Positions 53,953 to 63,024 are shown, counted from the stretch's first letter. The stretch is 64,000 nucleotides of DNA from Roseofilum capinflatum BLCC-M114 (GCF_030068505.1 NZ_JAQOSO010000013.1:1-64000), one strand, 5' to 3'. The notes: generated by a model from the sequence alone, not told the origin. Made by a program: numbers and translations.

Positions 53953-54441
53953 TTAGCGCAGCCAAAGAGTAAAACGGAGTTTAGGCTTTGGGGGCAGATG
54001 GATGGCAATCAGCATTGCTTGCTGATTCAAAACGAGTCCAATACGGATAGTTTCGGCTACAAAGGGGCCAAAACTACTTTGGTCAACCAGGATCTGGCTC
54101 TTTTGACGGTTTGTACCCATCAATTCATAAACCAATGATGGGCCAGCGAGCATCTCAATCTCGTCATAAGTCCCGAAAACCATCATTAAGCGATTACTCT
54201 CAGCAGGTGTATTTCCCCAAATTCCCGTTATTGGAAGTTCCGAACCCCCCGAACAACTCTTTCTCACCCAGTCCTGCATCAATTTGTGCCCTTTAACTGG
54301 CACAAATGCCGCGATCTCCGAATCCATAACGGTCAGCCGGTGTTGTGGATCAAAGCTAGGCGATACAACAAGCTCTTGGGGCAGATTTTCAATGGGACTA
54401 CCCACCCTCTCCTGGTAGAGGGCTTTAGATTCTTTGTTCAT
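53953..54441 (-). CDS. hypothetical protein
   Basis: 162 residues. VVSPSFDPQHRLTVMDSEIA, then FVPVKGHKLMQDWVRKSC and a hydrophobic AETIRIGLVLNQQAMLIAIHLP near the end. No motif I recognise. ATG has TAAGGATA upstream. The gene is divergent from the ATPase operon, with an inverted repeat between them, and could belong to the same island. Confidence 0.6.
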   Translation of the reverse strand: MNKESKALYQERVGSPIENLPQELVVSPSFDPQHRLTVMDSEIAAFVPVKGHKLMQDWVRKSCSGGSELPITGIWGNTPAESNRLMMVFGTYDEIEMLAGPSLVYELMGTNRQKSQILVDQSSFGPFVAETIRIGLVLNQQAMLIAIHLPPKPKLRFTLWLR

Positions 54442-54478
54442 TGGTGTATCCTTAAGATAGATCTTTGAGATACGTTTT

Positions 54479-54520
54479 GAAAGCCGCCTCTACGTCCTAA
54501 CCAGATGTAGGGCGGCTTTC
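54479..54520. promoter_or_regulatory. long inverted repeat in the divergent spacer
   Basis: GAAAGCCGCC (54479-54488) pairs with GGCGGCTTTC (54511-54520), with an inner CTACGTC/GATGTAG stem. It lacks a U-tract on either side and lies between divergent genes, so it looks more like a regulatory or cruciform element, or a relic terminator, than an active one. Confidence 0.5.
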
Positions 54521-54643
54521 CTGTATCCACCCCAAATTTAGCATCAACGTTTCAATGCGTCAAGGAATGAAACATTATGAAGCATTAGGTTTTATGTTGG
54601 GAGTATACTAGAACTGTAAACCGATGACTATCCTCAAGGGTCT

Positions 54644-55993
54644 ATGCCCACTCCCCTCGATAACCTGAGTCCCGAAGAGCGGAAAGACTGGCGCGAGCTA
54701 GAGCAACGGCTGCAACAAGCTGGCGGCACGCTCACGGAGGTCAGTCAACGTGAATTAGCAGAGGAGTTCCATGTCTCCCCTGCTACCTTGAAGCGCAGGT
54801 TAGAGAAGTTCAAGGACGAGGGCTTGATTGATGTGGAGGTTGAAGGTAAGGGACGTTACAGCAAAACGACAATTACCCTGAGTGGGTATCAACCGCCATA
54901 TCAGGCATTGAATGAGCGGCCTATGAGTCCCTTAGTTGGAGTGTTGCCCTTGAATTCTCTCTTCCGTCTGGAGCGGGAGGCAGACCGTGCTTGTCAGCAA
55001 GCGTTTCAAATCCCGCGCACTTCCCGGATATTCCTCCGGCTCAAGGGCATCCGGCACAGTGGGAAATCAACCTCCTTGGCAGGTTTACGGGAGTGGCTAG
55101 AGCGAGAACAGGGGCATTGTGTTGGATATGTCAATCTGAGTAGCAGTGCGTTTTCCCCTAATGCTTTTGAGGATTTATCGAAACTGCTGTATGAATTCAC
55201 CAATGTCATTACCACTACCTTTCGGCCCTATCTCCGTAATCGAGAATTACCCGATTTGAAAACCCTTTGGCGCGATGATATTGCCTCCGGTCTCAATTGC
55301 GAAACCTACCTGGCTGACCATGTGTTTAGTCAACTTCCTACCCCTGCCACCCTTTTAATTGATGGATTAGACAAAGTGATAGGTCATCCTTCCACCCAAA
55401 ACGATTTTTGTAATATTCTTCGCACCTGGAATGAGGAGAAAATGAAGAATGTGGGCCAAGGGCCAATCATTTGGCCCAATATCGTGGTTGCCTATTCCAC
55501 CGAACCCTATCCCACCCATGGCATTGTTGGTTCTGTCTTCTACAATGTGGGTCTTGAGATTAACCTTTCAGAACTCACTGAGTCCGAGGTGACTGAACTG
55601 GCTGGCCATTATCAGTTGCCGGATTGGAACTCAAGCAAAACCCAGGAACTTATGAAGTGGGTGGGGGGACATCCGGCACTGATTCAAGAAGCTCTATTTT
55701 ATCTCTCTGGCTCAAAAACCCTAACCATTGCCGATTTAGGCGGGCCGAGATTGGGGTCAGATTTTTTCCGCAATCATCTTTTCGAGAAAATGCAGCTTCT
55801 ACAACCGGAAAAGCCGAGTCCATTGCTGACTTGTTTCCAAACCATCCTCAAGGGAGAAGACTGCCGAGATGAATATGCTAAGTTTCAGCTAGAGCAGGCT
55901 GGGTTGATTCAATTTGAAGCCGGAAAAACAGAAGTAATTGAACTCTATCGGCAGTATTTCGGCAAAGTTTTATCGCCACAAATCCCAAGGTAA
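54644..55993 (+). CDS. winged-helix AAA-like (AAA_35) ATPase
   Basis: 449 residues. The N-terminus (about 28-80) is a winged helix: VSQRELAEEFHVSPATLKRRLEKFKDEGLIDVEVEG. Then comes a P-loop NTPase of the AAA-like/STAND type: Walker A G135-I-R-H-S-G-K-S142, Walker B ATLLIDGLDKV (Asp240), and a C-terminal sensor/winged-helix part (LSELTESEVTELAGHYQLP, MKWVGGHPALIQEALFYLSG) typical of AAA_35 ATPases. It is the first gene of a two-gene operon with another AAA_35 protein 69 bases downstream. DNA binding by the wing suggests autoregulation or DNA sensing; inference. Confidence 0.8.
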   Translation: MPTPLDNLSPEERKDWRELEQRLQQAGGTLTEVSQRELAEEFHVSPATLKRRLEKFKDEGLIDVEVEGKGRYSKTTITLSGYQPPYQALNERPMSPLVGVLPLNSLFRLEREADRACQQAFQIPRTSRIFLRLKGIRHSGKSTSLAGLREWLEREQGHCVGYVNLSSSAFSPNAFEDLSKLLYEFTNVITTTFRPYLRNRELPDLKTLWRDDIASGLNCETYLADHVFSQLPTPATLLIDGLDKVIGHPSTQNDFCNILRTWNEEKMKNVGQGPIIWPNIVVAYSTEPYPTHGIVGSVFYNVGLEINLSELTESEVTELAGHYQLPDWNSSKTQELMKWVGGHPALIQEALFYLSGSKTLTIADLGGPRLGSDFFRNHLFEKMQLLQPEKPSPLLTCFQTILKGEDCRDEYAKFQLEQAGLIQFEAGKTEVIELYRQYFGKVLSPQIPR

Positions 55994-56062
55994 GAAAAGT
56001 CCCCGTTTCTAATACGGATTTAGGGAGATCAATAAAAAATCGGCAATTGGCTAAGGAGAAAG

Positions 56063-57943
56063 ATGGTTAATTACAATTTCTATGCAACTGAAGGAGGAGG
56101 ACTTGAACCAGACGCAAGTACCTATGTGGAGCGTCCCATCGACCAAGAACTCTATGAAGTCCTGAAGTCCTCTGATCGCCGTCACCGCGTCTGTGCTATC
56201 CTTGCCCCCCGGCAGATGGGGAAAACCAGTCTCATGACTCGCACAGCCCATCGCCTCACCGCAGAGGAGACAGCCATCTGCGTTACGATTAATTTGCAAG
56301 GATTGGGAACTGTAGATTCAGAATCAGCTCTGTGGTTCAACCTGCTGCGGCGCATTTGTCAAAAATTAGAAGACTCTACTTTGTTAACGCAACTTGACCA
56401 ATTTTGGCAGCAAAACAATCTTGTTCAACCTTCCAACCGCTTTCTGGAGTTTCTGAAAGATTGCGTGCTACCCAACTTGGCTTCTAAGTTGGTTGTGTTT
56501 TTGGATGAAATCCAAAATCTGGTGCAGTGGGGCGTACAAGATGGGGTAATGGGAGTCTTGCGTTCCTTGGTAGAGGAACAGGACTCTGGTCTGGACAAAC
56601 TGGCTTTTGTTTTGGTGGGGGTGGCTAAACCGAGTGATCTGTTGAAATCGAGTACAACCACAGTCTGGAATGTGGGCACATCCCTGACACTCACGGGGTT
56701 AACTGGGGACTGCGAACCCCTCCTGGAAGGGTTCCGAAATGTATGCCCCAATCCAGGAACGGTCATGGCCGATATTTTACAGTGGACAGGGGGTCAGCCG
56801 TTCCTCACCCAACGGCTATGCCAAGAAGTGAGGAATGCTGCGACACAAGGAACAGAGAGAGAACCAGCCCAGTTGGTTGAGCAGGTGGTGAAAGAACAGA
56901 TTATTGCTAACTGGCGACAGCAGGACAAACAGAACCACCTGCAAACGATTGACTATTGGTTCAATCGGCCATCAGGAGATCGGGACGAGCAGTTGGGCAG
57001 AGTAAAGTTAGCAGCACTTTCTCTGTATCGTCAGTTACTCCAAGAACAACCCGTTCACTTTTGGGGAACCGATCCCCAGTGGGATTTATTGACATCTGGC
57101 TTAGTGGTTAAAGAGGTTCATGGAGATTGTGAATTAAGGATTACAAATCAAATCTATCAGTCCGTGTTTGATTTAGCATGGGTTGAGAGGAAGGAGCAAC
57201 ATCTGAAAGAGCAAGGAGTTGAAATGGAAGATTTAAACAAAATTGTTGACCGAGATACCTTTATGCTCATCGATCAGAGCGGTTCCCTGCTCCGTAATGA
57301 TGGGGGAATAACCAGTCGCTGGGAACGGTTGCAAGAACAGTGCATGGGCGATATCAATGATATTTTGAACTATGACGAAAACGGTCAAAAGATTTGTGAC
57401 CAAATTATCATGATGCCCTACAACGTCAATCGTTATCGGGGCAATCGCTATCAAATTGACAGTCCAGCCCAAGCCGATAGTTTTTTCCCAGAAAATGCGC
57501 CCAAAGGCAATGCTAATGTTACGCCCACTCTACGCGAATGCTATCAGGAGTGGTTGGGGGAACGAGAAAAAATTACTGCCCAAGAGGTAGAAGCGGGTAC
57601 TGCTAGAGGGGCAATGTTTGTCATCTATATTGATGGTCAATTTGATGATTCTCCTGCCTTTGAAGACTTGGTTAAGGAGATGTGCAGCCGCATTGACGAT
57701 CAACGAATTTTTAAGATCATTATTCTGGGCTTTGGTAATGAAGTTAATGCCCGCTATTTTGATGAACTGGATGTAAACCAGCGTAAGGGTAACCCCATTT
57801 TTAGGGATGCCCATGGGAACCCCTCTAATGTGATTGTGTTTGAGTTGGTAGACGAGTTTGAGAATGAAGGGGTAGTCGAGGTGATGGAGCGGCAACTGAT
57901 CGACCCCAACACCACCCGCAAAGGCTTTGGCCAGTATGATTAG
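56063..57943 (+). CDS. AAA_35 ATPase fused to a vWA domain
   Basis: 626 residues. AAA-like ATPase: Walker A A48-P-R-Q-M-G-K-T55 (Gly replaced by Ala at the first position), Walker B LVVFLDEI (Asp148, Glu149), sensor region VLVGVAKPSDLLKSS and GGQPFLTQRLCQEV, then a winged-helix-like linker to about 380. Residues 395-626 form a von Willebrand A domain: DTFMLIDQSGSLL gives the MIDAS D404-x-S406-x-S408, VTPTL (487-489) the Thr, and VIYIDGQFDD the distal Asp524. RBS AAGGAGA precedes ATG. In most AAA_35 proteins WD40 or TPR repeats follow the ATPase; a vWA is unusual. Confidence 0.85.
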   Translation: MVNYNFYATEGGGLEPDASTYVERPIDQELYEVLKSSDRRHRVCAILAPRQMGKTSLMTRTAHRLTAEETAICVTINLQGLGTVDSESALWFNLLRRICQKLEDSTLLTQLDQFWQQNNLVQPSNRFLEFLKDCVLPNLASKLVVFLDEIQNLVQWGVQDGVMGVLRSLVEEQDSGLDKLAFVLVGVAKPSDLLKSSTTTVWNVGTSLTLTGLTGDCEPLLEGFRNVCPNPGTVMADILQWTGGQPFLTQRLCQEVRNAATQGTEREPAQLVEQVVKEQIIANWRQQDKQNHLQTIDYWFNRPSGDRDEQLGRVKLAALSLYRQLLQEQPVHFWGTDPQWDLLTSGLVVKEVHGDCELRITNQIYQSVFDLAWVERKEQHLKEQGVEMEDLNKIVDRDTFMLIDQSGSLLRNDGGITSRWERLQEQCMGDINDILNYDENGQKICDQIIMMPYNVNRYRGNRYQIDSPAQADSFFPENAPKGNANVTPTLRECYQEWLGEREKITAQEVEAGTARGAMFVIYIDGQFDDSPAFEDLVKEMCSRIDDQRIFKIIILGFGNEVNARYFDELDVNQRKGNPIFRDAHGNPSNVIVFELVDEFENEGVVEVMERQLIDPNTTRKGFGQYD

Positions 57944-58157
57944 CCTGCGCGATGGTTGAATGGTCATATGGGGAGAGTGGGGCGATCGCCCTGAATCAGA
58001 CAGAGGAATGGAGCGATCGCCATCTATGTTAACTCCGAATTTGAACCGACATCAATAAACAAGTCATTTGCACGCCACCTAGGGGAGACAAAATCACTGG
58101 CTTATCAGCACTATTAACTTGGATTTTCAGCTCTTGAGACGGAGGAGCCTTTGAGAA

Positions 58158-58994
58158 TTACTTGAACTGGCGATCGCCATACTGGAACTGATACCCAGTA
58201 TCCTTAATTTTCTGATTCGACACCCAAACATTATAGGGTCTGGGGTCGGGTAAGTTGGCATCCCAGGTCACGGCAGGATAGTCATGTACGCTCAAGAGGC
58301 GATCGAGGAAGTCTTGGCGGGTTAAATGGGCATCATCGACTAAATTATAGATGCCGTCTAATCCGTTCTGGCAACTGTGGGCGATCGCCCCCAGAATATC
58401 CTCTAAGTGAATCCAATTGGTAGCCTCTTGTCCGGTTCCAGGGCGTGCGGTTCCTGCCAGGGTGCGATAAATTTTAATTAATTCCCGATTGGGGCCGTAA
58501 ATTCCCCCCAAGCGCAAAATACAAACCTTACGTTCTGGTGTTTGGGCACTGAGGAGAACTCGCTCGGTTTCGGCTAAAATTTCTCCGTTCTCAGAAACGG
58601 GAGCTACTGGGGTGGTTTCGTCGGCGCTGTTCCCTTGGCGATCGCCATACACCTGATAACTACTGGTATAAATGATTTGTTGCACCTGGGGCGCAGTCTC
58701 TAGGGCAGAAACCAGATTTTGAGCCGTTTGTAAGTAAGTCTCCCGATAACCCTCTGGGGTGCGGTTGGTGCGTTTTGCTCCTACGCTGAGGAGAATAACA
58801 TCCTGGTCTTGGATGAGGTTCTGGAGTTGGGAGCGATCGCTTCCTGGTAAAACCATCACCTGATGGGCAATTTGCTGCAAATCCTGCACCCGTTCCGGTG
58901 TTGTCGTCGTCACCGTCACCTGATGCCCTTGATTGCTCCAATACCGACTACAGGCGCTTCCCACATAGCCACATCCAATAATTGCAATTTTCAT
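58158..58994 (-). CDS. NAD-dependent epimerase/dehydratase-like SDR
   Basis: 278 residues from ATG 58994 (longer frame to 59051 not needed). N-terminal Rossmann IIGCGYVGSACSRYW, the YeeZ/WcaG-type start. IIYTSSYQVYGDRQG carries the active-site Tyr region (S-S-x-x-V-Y-G), and GNSADETTPVAP, RVLRLGGIYGP and WIHLEDILGAI follow the extended-SDR order. Substrate unknown. Forty-three codons downstream of its stop stay open in frame; see the rejected list. Confidence 0.85.
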   Translation of the reverse strand: MKIAIIGCGYVGSACSRYWSNQGHQVTVTTTTPERVQDLQQIAHQVMVLPGSDRSQLQNLIQDQDVILLSVGAKRTNRTPEGYRETYLQTAQNLVSALETAPQVQQIIYTSSYQVYGDRQGNSADETTPVAPVSENGEILAETERVLLSAQTPERKVCILRLGGIYGPNRELIKIYRTLAGTARPGTGQEATNWIHLEDILGAIAHSCQNGLDGIYNLVDDAHLTRQDFLDRLLSVHDYPAVTWDANLPDPRPYNVWVSNQKIKDTGYQFQYGDRQFK

Positions 58995-59099
58995 GTCCTG
59001 CTCTGGGCTTTTTGAATAAACTGTACAAAAATTTCTGATACCTTTCACCATGGGGAAATCGGTTGATTGGATTGGCGATCGCCACTAACCCCATAGAGT

Positions 59100-59402
59100 T
59101 TAGGCTTCTTGCACCAAAACATAGGGTTGGACAATGAGAGCCTCAAACTGTTGCTCTTCGCTACGCTCCCAATGGTTTAATTGTTCCAGGGTGGGTTTAG
59201 TAATCAGTTGTTCGCTGATCCAGTGTTGTACAGAGGTGACTTCATCGGTAGCGATCGCCACTCCCACATCGACTAAATTCAATCCTTGATTCACCACCAC
59301 CACATTATCCCTAGCAATATGGGGTTTGAGCCACTGCCATTGTGCCCGATCCACTTCTTGGGTAAGGCGCTCCCGAATGTCTTCCATGTTTGAGGTTGTC
59401 AA
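59100..59402 (-). CDS. DUF2288 protein
   Basis: 100 residues matching the DUF2288 family (cyanobacteria and proteobacteria): RERLTQEVDRAQWQWLKPHIARDNVVVV, LNLVDVGVAIATDEVTSVQHWI and QQFEALIVQPYVLVQE. Function unknown. Upstream of it on the same strand is plsC, 23 bases away, so the two are probably cotranscribed. Confidence 0.85.
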   Translation of the reverse strand: MTTSNMEDIRERLTQEVDRAQWQWLKPHIARDNVVVVNQGLNLVDVGVAIATDEVTSVQHWISEQLITKPTLEQLNHWERSEEQQFEALIVQPYVLVQEA

Positions 59403-59425
59403 CTGTAATTTTGCACCTGCCTATT

Positions 59426-60064
59426 CTACCGTCCCAAGTCATGTAGTGCATGGATGGCATCTTTACAGGCTTCGGTTACCGGCTCTAACTCATCCCGTTT
59501 GGTGTTTTTTGGCGGATCGATTAAGGAGCCAATACGGACAGTTACCGGGACAGCACGGGGGATCGGAGTCTCTTTAACCAGGATTTTTTCTGTACCCCAT
59601 AAGCTCACGGGTAATAACGGAGCTTGAGCTTTGGCGGCGATCATAGCTGCGCCCAATTTGGGGGAGGTAATACGCCCATCTTTGGTGCGCGTGCCTTGTA
59701 AAAATAAGCCGGTTGCCCAGCCTTGTTCTAAAGCGGATAGGGCATTGCGAATGGCGCTGCGATCGGCAGATGCTCGTTCAACAGGATAGGCTCCGTATAA
59801 GGAAATAGCCTGTTTTAATACTGGAACCTTAAATAATTCTTCTTTGGCCATAAACGCGACCGGTCGCCGTACACAGTTCGAGACAATGGGCGGATCGAAA
59901 TGACTGGCATGGTTACTGACTACCACTAATGGCCCCTCTTGGGGGACGTTTTCAGCACCGTAAATCTGACCTTGAAAATACACATGCAGCATGGGACTGA
60001 CCACAGACCACTTGAAGAGGTTGTAAAGAATAAGGCTTTTCAAGGGTTCGCGGTTTTGAGTCAT
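59426..60064 (-). CDS. plsC: 1-acyl-sn-glycerol-3-phosphate acyltransferase
   Basis: 212 residues. PlsC acylates lysophosphatidic acid to phosphatidic acid in the membrane. Catalytic NHASHFD (H-x4-D), block II GAYPVERAS..RSAIRNAL, block III FLQGTRTKDGRI (usually EGTR, here QGTR) and block IV APLLPVSLWGTEKI. Short cyanobacterial form. The substitution Glu to Gln in block III is worth noting but occurs in some family members. Confidence 0.92.
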   Translation of the reverse strand: MTQNREPLKSLILYNLFKWSVVSPMLHVYFQGQIYGAENVPQEGPLVVVSNHASHFDPPIVSNCVRRPVAFMAKEELFKVPVLKQAISLYGAYPVERASADRSAIRNALSALEQGWATGLFLQGTRTKDGRITSPKLGAAMIAAKAQAPLLPVSLWGTEKILVKETPIPRAVPVTVRIGSLIDPPKNTKRDELEPVTEACKDAIHALHDLGR

Positions 60065-60095
60065 GGCTTGAATGAGTAATGAGTAATGGGTAAGT

Positions 60096-60899
60096 TTAGA
60101 GTTTGATTTTGGTTAATTGGTCTAATCTGAGCTGGTGGGAGGGACTGAGCAGCGCTTGCCAAGCGAGGAGGACGACACCGAGGGTTCCTAATGCAGTTCC
60201 AGAGGCGATCGCAAACACAATGATAATTTGATAGCGCACCGCATCTAAAGGGCTGGCTCCGGCCAAGATTTGACCGGTCATCATCCCCGGTAAACTCACC
60301 AGTCCCATCACCATCATTGAGTTAATAGTTGGAATCATCCCCCGACGGATGGCTTGTTTAACTTCCCCATGGGTGGCTTCCCATCGGGTTGCTCCTAGGC
60401 TCAGGAGGGTTTCAATTTTGCCCTGATTGGTGACTAAACTCTCCATAAACTGCTCTAATCCTAGGGAGACCCCATTTAAGGCATTTCCTAGAATCATACC
60501 CAACAGAGGGATTAAATATTGGGGATTATACCAGGGATCGACTTGAATTACAGCCAGGACAGAAAATTGGGTGATGAAGAAGGCCGCCACTAAAATGGAG
60601 AGGAAAGAGCGCCAATAGATCCCTACAAAGCGCCTTGAAGTGCGGTTAACCCCAGACATTCCGGCGATACTGGTCATTAGGACTGCCAGCAGCAAAATGG
60701 CGATCGGATTCGATAAAGAAAACAGCCAATTTAGCACATATCCAATGAGCAATAATTGCACGACCATGCGAATTGTGGCGATCGCCAACGTTTTCTCTAA
60801 TCCTAAGCGCAAATAAACCGATAATCCCATATTAATCAGAATGAGTAGGGATGAACTCACCAATTGAACCGAACTAATGGAAATATAGCTTGTGGACAT
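60096..60899 (-). CDS. fetB: FetB-type ABC transporter permease (UPF0014)
   Basis: 267 residues, about seven membrane helices. The conserved NGVSLGLEQFMESL, LSLGATRWEAT, and SLPGMMTGQILAGASPLDAVRYQI match UPF0014/FetB, the permease of the FetAB iron exporter in E. coli. The ATPase partner FetA is not adjacent (neighbours are plsC and an HD protein), so the ATP-binding subunit must be elsewhere or the role differs. Confidence 0.88.
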   Translation of the reverse strand: MSTSYISISSVQLVSSSLLILINMGLSVYLRLGLEKTLAIATIRMVVQLLLIGYVLNWLFSLSNPIAILLLAVLMTSIAGMSGVNRTSRRFVGIYWRSFLSILVAAFFITQFSVLAVIQVDPWYNPQYLIPLLGMILGNALNGVSLGLEQFMESLVTNQGKIETLLSLGATRWEATHGEVKQAIRRGMIPTINSMMVMGLVSLPGMMTGQILAGASPLDAVRYQIIIVFAIASGTALGTLGVVLLAWQALLSPSHQLRLDQLTKIKL

Positions 60900-60905
60900 T
60901 GGTTT

Positions 60906-61445
60906 CTACCACTTCATCATTGGTAATGGGTTAAAGGGGTTTTTCTTAAATTCTGCTTGACTTAAGCGCAGTAAGTTAGCATGAAATCCCAGATTAGGAA
61001 AAGTTTTCAAGACTTCTTGAATATAAATTCTGTGTAATCCAAACGATCGCCACCCCTGAGACACATCCACCCAATCTCCTTTCCTAAATACTTCTACTAA
61101 GGGGTACTCACAGTTCCGCACAGAGGTAAATTTGTGGTGCAAGTCAATCATCATGGTGATTTCTGTAGTCCATTCTTCCTTTCCTTGAGTTTTGAGGTAA
61201 GTTTTCGCCAGTTCAATGGATGGGGGTAAATAGTCCACGGTATCATTCGGCCAAATGCCGAGATCGTGGAAACACCCAGCAATGATTAACTTTTCGCGAT
61301 CGTCATCTTGGCAATTATGAAAAATAAAGCAGAAATTTAGCACTCGATAGACATGGTTTTTATATGACTCGTATTGACTGCCGATCGCCGATTTCCATTC
61401 TCCAAGAATGGATTCTAATAAAGGAATATGGGTTTCAATGGTCAT
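60906..61445 (-). CDS. HD-domain phosphohydrolase
   Basis: 179 residues. YKNHVYRVLNFC, then the HD pair AGCFHDLGIW and a further His motif MIDLHHKFT, giving the metal-site pattern H...HD...D of the HD superfamily. Likely a nucleotide or small-phosphate hydrolase; substrate unknown. It ends 6 bases before the FetB gene start on the same strand, and smpB precedes it, so smpB-HD-fetB-plsC may form one transcription unit. Confidence 0.82.
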   Translation of the reverse strand: MTIETHIPLLESILGEWKSAIGSQYESYKNHVYRVLNFCFIFHNCQDDDREKLIIAGCFHDLGIWPNDTVDYLPPSIELAKTYLKTQGKEEWTTEITMMIDLHHKFTSVRNCEYPLVEVFRKGDWVDVSQGWRSFGLHRIYIQEVLKTFPNLGFHANLLRLSQAEFKKNPFNPLPMMKW

Positions 61446-61452
61446 GGATGCA

Positions 61453-61920
61453 CTAAAAATTTTTCATAGCTCGTTGAATTTGCCGTTGATCGTCACGGCG
61501 TTTAATATCTTCGCGCTTGTCATGGAGTTTTTTGCCTCGTCCTAAGCCGACTGCCACTTTCACCCATCCGTTTTTTAAATAGAGTTTCAGGGGGATTAAG
61601 GTTAAACCTTTCTGTTCCACTTTACCAATGAGTTTGCGGATTTCGTCTTTGTGTAACAATAACCGGCGCGTGCGTAAGGGGTCATGATTAAAGTAATTCC
61701 CCGTGGTTTTATGGGGGGAAATATGCACATTCAATAAGACGGCTTCTTCGTTACGAATTAACACATAGCCATCTCGCAGATTAGCCCGTCCTTCGCGAAT
61801 CGATTTGACTTCGGTTCCCCGCAGTTCAACCCCAGCTTCATAGGTTTCTAGGATTTCATATAAGTATCGCGCTTTTCGGTTATCACTTAAAATTTTATGT
61901 CCACTGCCGGTTTTAGCCAT
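61453..61920 (-). CDS. smpB: SsrA-binding protein SmpB
   Basis: 155 residues, the usual length. SmpB carries tmRNA to stalled ribosomes for trans-translation. Signatures: NRKARYLYEILETYEAGVEL, GTEVKSIREGRANLRDGYVLI, HNHDPLRTRRLLLHK-type FNHDPLRTRRLLLHK, LIPLKLYLKNGWVKVAVGLGRGKKLHDKRE and the basic C-terminal tail RDDQRQIQRAMKNF. The tmRNA gene is not in the window. Confidence 0.97.
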   Translation of the reverse strand: MAKTGSGHKILSDNRKARYLYEILETYEAGVELRGTEVKSIREGRANLRDGYVLIRNEEAVLLNVHISPHKTTGNYFNHDPLRTRRLLLHKDEIRKLIGKVEQKGLTLIPLKLYLKNGWVKVAVGLGRGKKLHDKREDIKRRDDQRQIQRAMKNF

Positions 61921-61954
61921 GGTTTTTCCTCAATTACTATTTTCCTACAAGATT

Positions 61955-62131
61955 TTGCCCTCTCCCTAAATCCCTCTCCCAAGGGAGAGGGACTTTTGTT
62001 TTCTCCCCTTCTCCCTTCGACTTCGCTCCCTTCGGCTACGCTCCCTTCGACTTCGCTCAGGACAGCGCCTGCGGGAGAAGGGGTTGGGGGATGAGGGGGA
62101 ATCGTTGACAACTCATTTAGGTTTGCTATAT
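61955..62131. repeat. interspersed repeat with three 15-bp tandem units (inverted)
   Basis: Inverted relative of 18011..18210. It carries CCCTTCGACTTCGCT at 62013-62027 and 62043-62057, with a variant CCCTTCGGCTACGCT between them, flanked by CCCTCTCCCAAGGGAGAGGG and GGGAGAAGGGG...GGATGAGGGG. Non-coding, between smpB and the YciI gene. Confidence 0.85.
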
Positions 62132-62138
62132 CTTCTCT

Positions 62139-62405
62139 TCATTCAACGACAATACACCATTCATAGAGATCGTAAGTAACACAATGATTAAGGATTAAGG
62201 GATCTTGGTTGACGATCGCCTCGGCTTCTTCCCAAGATGGGGCTTCAAATATTAACATGCCACCGCCTCGTCTGTTCCAATACCCACTCCGTGCTTTATG
62301 TCCTTTATCTACTAGGCCTTGCACATAGGCTTTATGGGCAGGAACATATTGATCGAAGGTGGCTTTATCAACAATTCCGGATTCGATTTTGGCAAACCAA
62401 GGCAT
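62139..62405 (-). CDS. YciI family protein
   Basis: 88 residues: WFAKIESGIVDKATFDQYVPAHKAYVQGLVDKGHKARSGYW, then GGGMLIFEAPSWEEAEAIVNQDPLI and ending in a Cys-rich YDLYEWCIVVE. Matches the YciI/ferredoxin-like fold (His and Asp of the putative active site HKAYVQGL and NQDPL). Function uncertain in the family. Confidence 0.88.
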   Translation of the reverse strand: MPWFAKIESGIVDKATFDQYVPAHKAYVQGLVDKGHKARSGYWNRRGGGMLIFEAPSWEEAEAIVNQDPLILNHCVTYDLYEWCIVVE

Positions 62406-62449
62406 GATCGAAGAAGGGTTATGATTTGGGTAATTTTTTTATTCTAGCG

Positions 62450-63007
62450 ATGAATAGGACAATACAGCGTTTTTTTGTGGCCCTTGTGGTTCCGTCTGGG
62501 CTTCAGGAACAGGTGGAGCAGATCAAGCAGGAGTTTGGCGATCGCTACCAGAGTCGTAAGGCGTTTAATGCTCCTGCCCATATTACCCTGCAACCGCCCT
62601 TTGAGTGGGAACCCGATAATATCCAACAGGTGGAAGAGTCCTTAGCGGAGTTTGTGGGATATCATTCCCCCATCCCCATCCAACTTGACGGGTTCGCGGC
62701 CTTTCCTCCCAGAGTCATTTACGTTCATGTAGTCAAAACGCCTGAACTGATGGCCCTACAACCGGCTTTGATCGAGCATCTGCAAACCACCCTCCCAGAA
62801 ATTCAGCGCCCCCACCATCGAGCCTTTACCCCCCATGTTACGGTTGCCTTTCGGGACTTAACCCCCAAAAACTTTCGCCTGGCCTGGCCCCAGTTTGAGC
62901 ATCGCCCTTTCCAGGGAACCTTCACAGCTTCTAGTCTGACGCTCCTACACCATAACGGCCAACGCTGGCAGTCCTGTGCTGAGTTTCCCTTTACTGCAAA
63001 ATTGTAA
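62450..63007 (+). CDS. thpR: RNA 2',3'-cyclic phosphodiesterase (2'-5' RNA ligase family)
   Basis: 185 residues from ATG 62450 (the open frame extends to 62426, but MNRTIQRFFVAL fits the family start). Two HxTx motifs of the 2H phosphoesterase superfamily, HITLQPPF and HVTVAF, in the right order and spacing. Such enzymes hydrolyse 2',3'-cyclic phosphates or ligate tRNA halves in vitro. Divergent from the YciI gene. Confidence 0.9.
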   Translation: MNRTIQRFFVALVVPSGLQEQVEQIKQEFGDRYQSRKAFNAPAHITLQPPFEWEPDNIQQVEESLAEFVGYHSPIPIQLDGFAAFPPRVIYVHVVKTPELMALQPALIEHLQTTLPEIQRPHHRAFTPHVTVAFRDLTPKNFRLAWPQFEHRPFQGTFTASSLTLLHHNGQRWQSCAEFPFTAKL

Positions 63008-63024
63008 AGTTTTGTTTATATCAC

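Noticed and set aside
54549-54573. Single CRISPR-like palindrome GTTTCAATGC...GGAATGAAAC
   Set aside because: Resembles cyanobacterial CRISPR repeats in its GTTTCA...TGAAAC ends, but only one copy, no spacers and no cas genes in the window.
58029-58157. Forty-three open codons in frame after the stop of the SDR gene (58158..58994)
   Set aside because: Could be an eroded C-terminal extension or chance; no family signature and no start, so not called as a gene or as readthrough.
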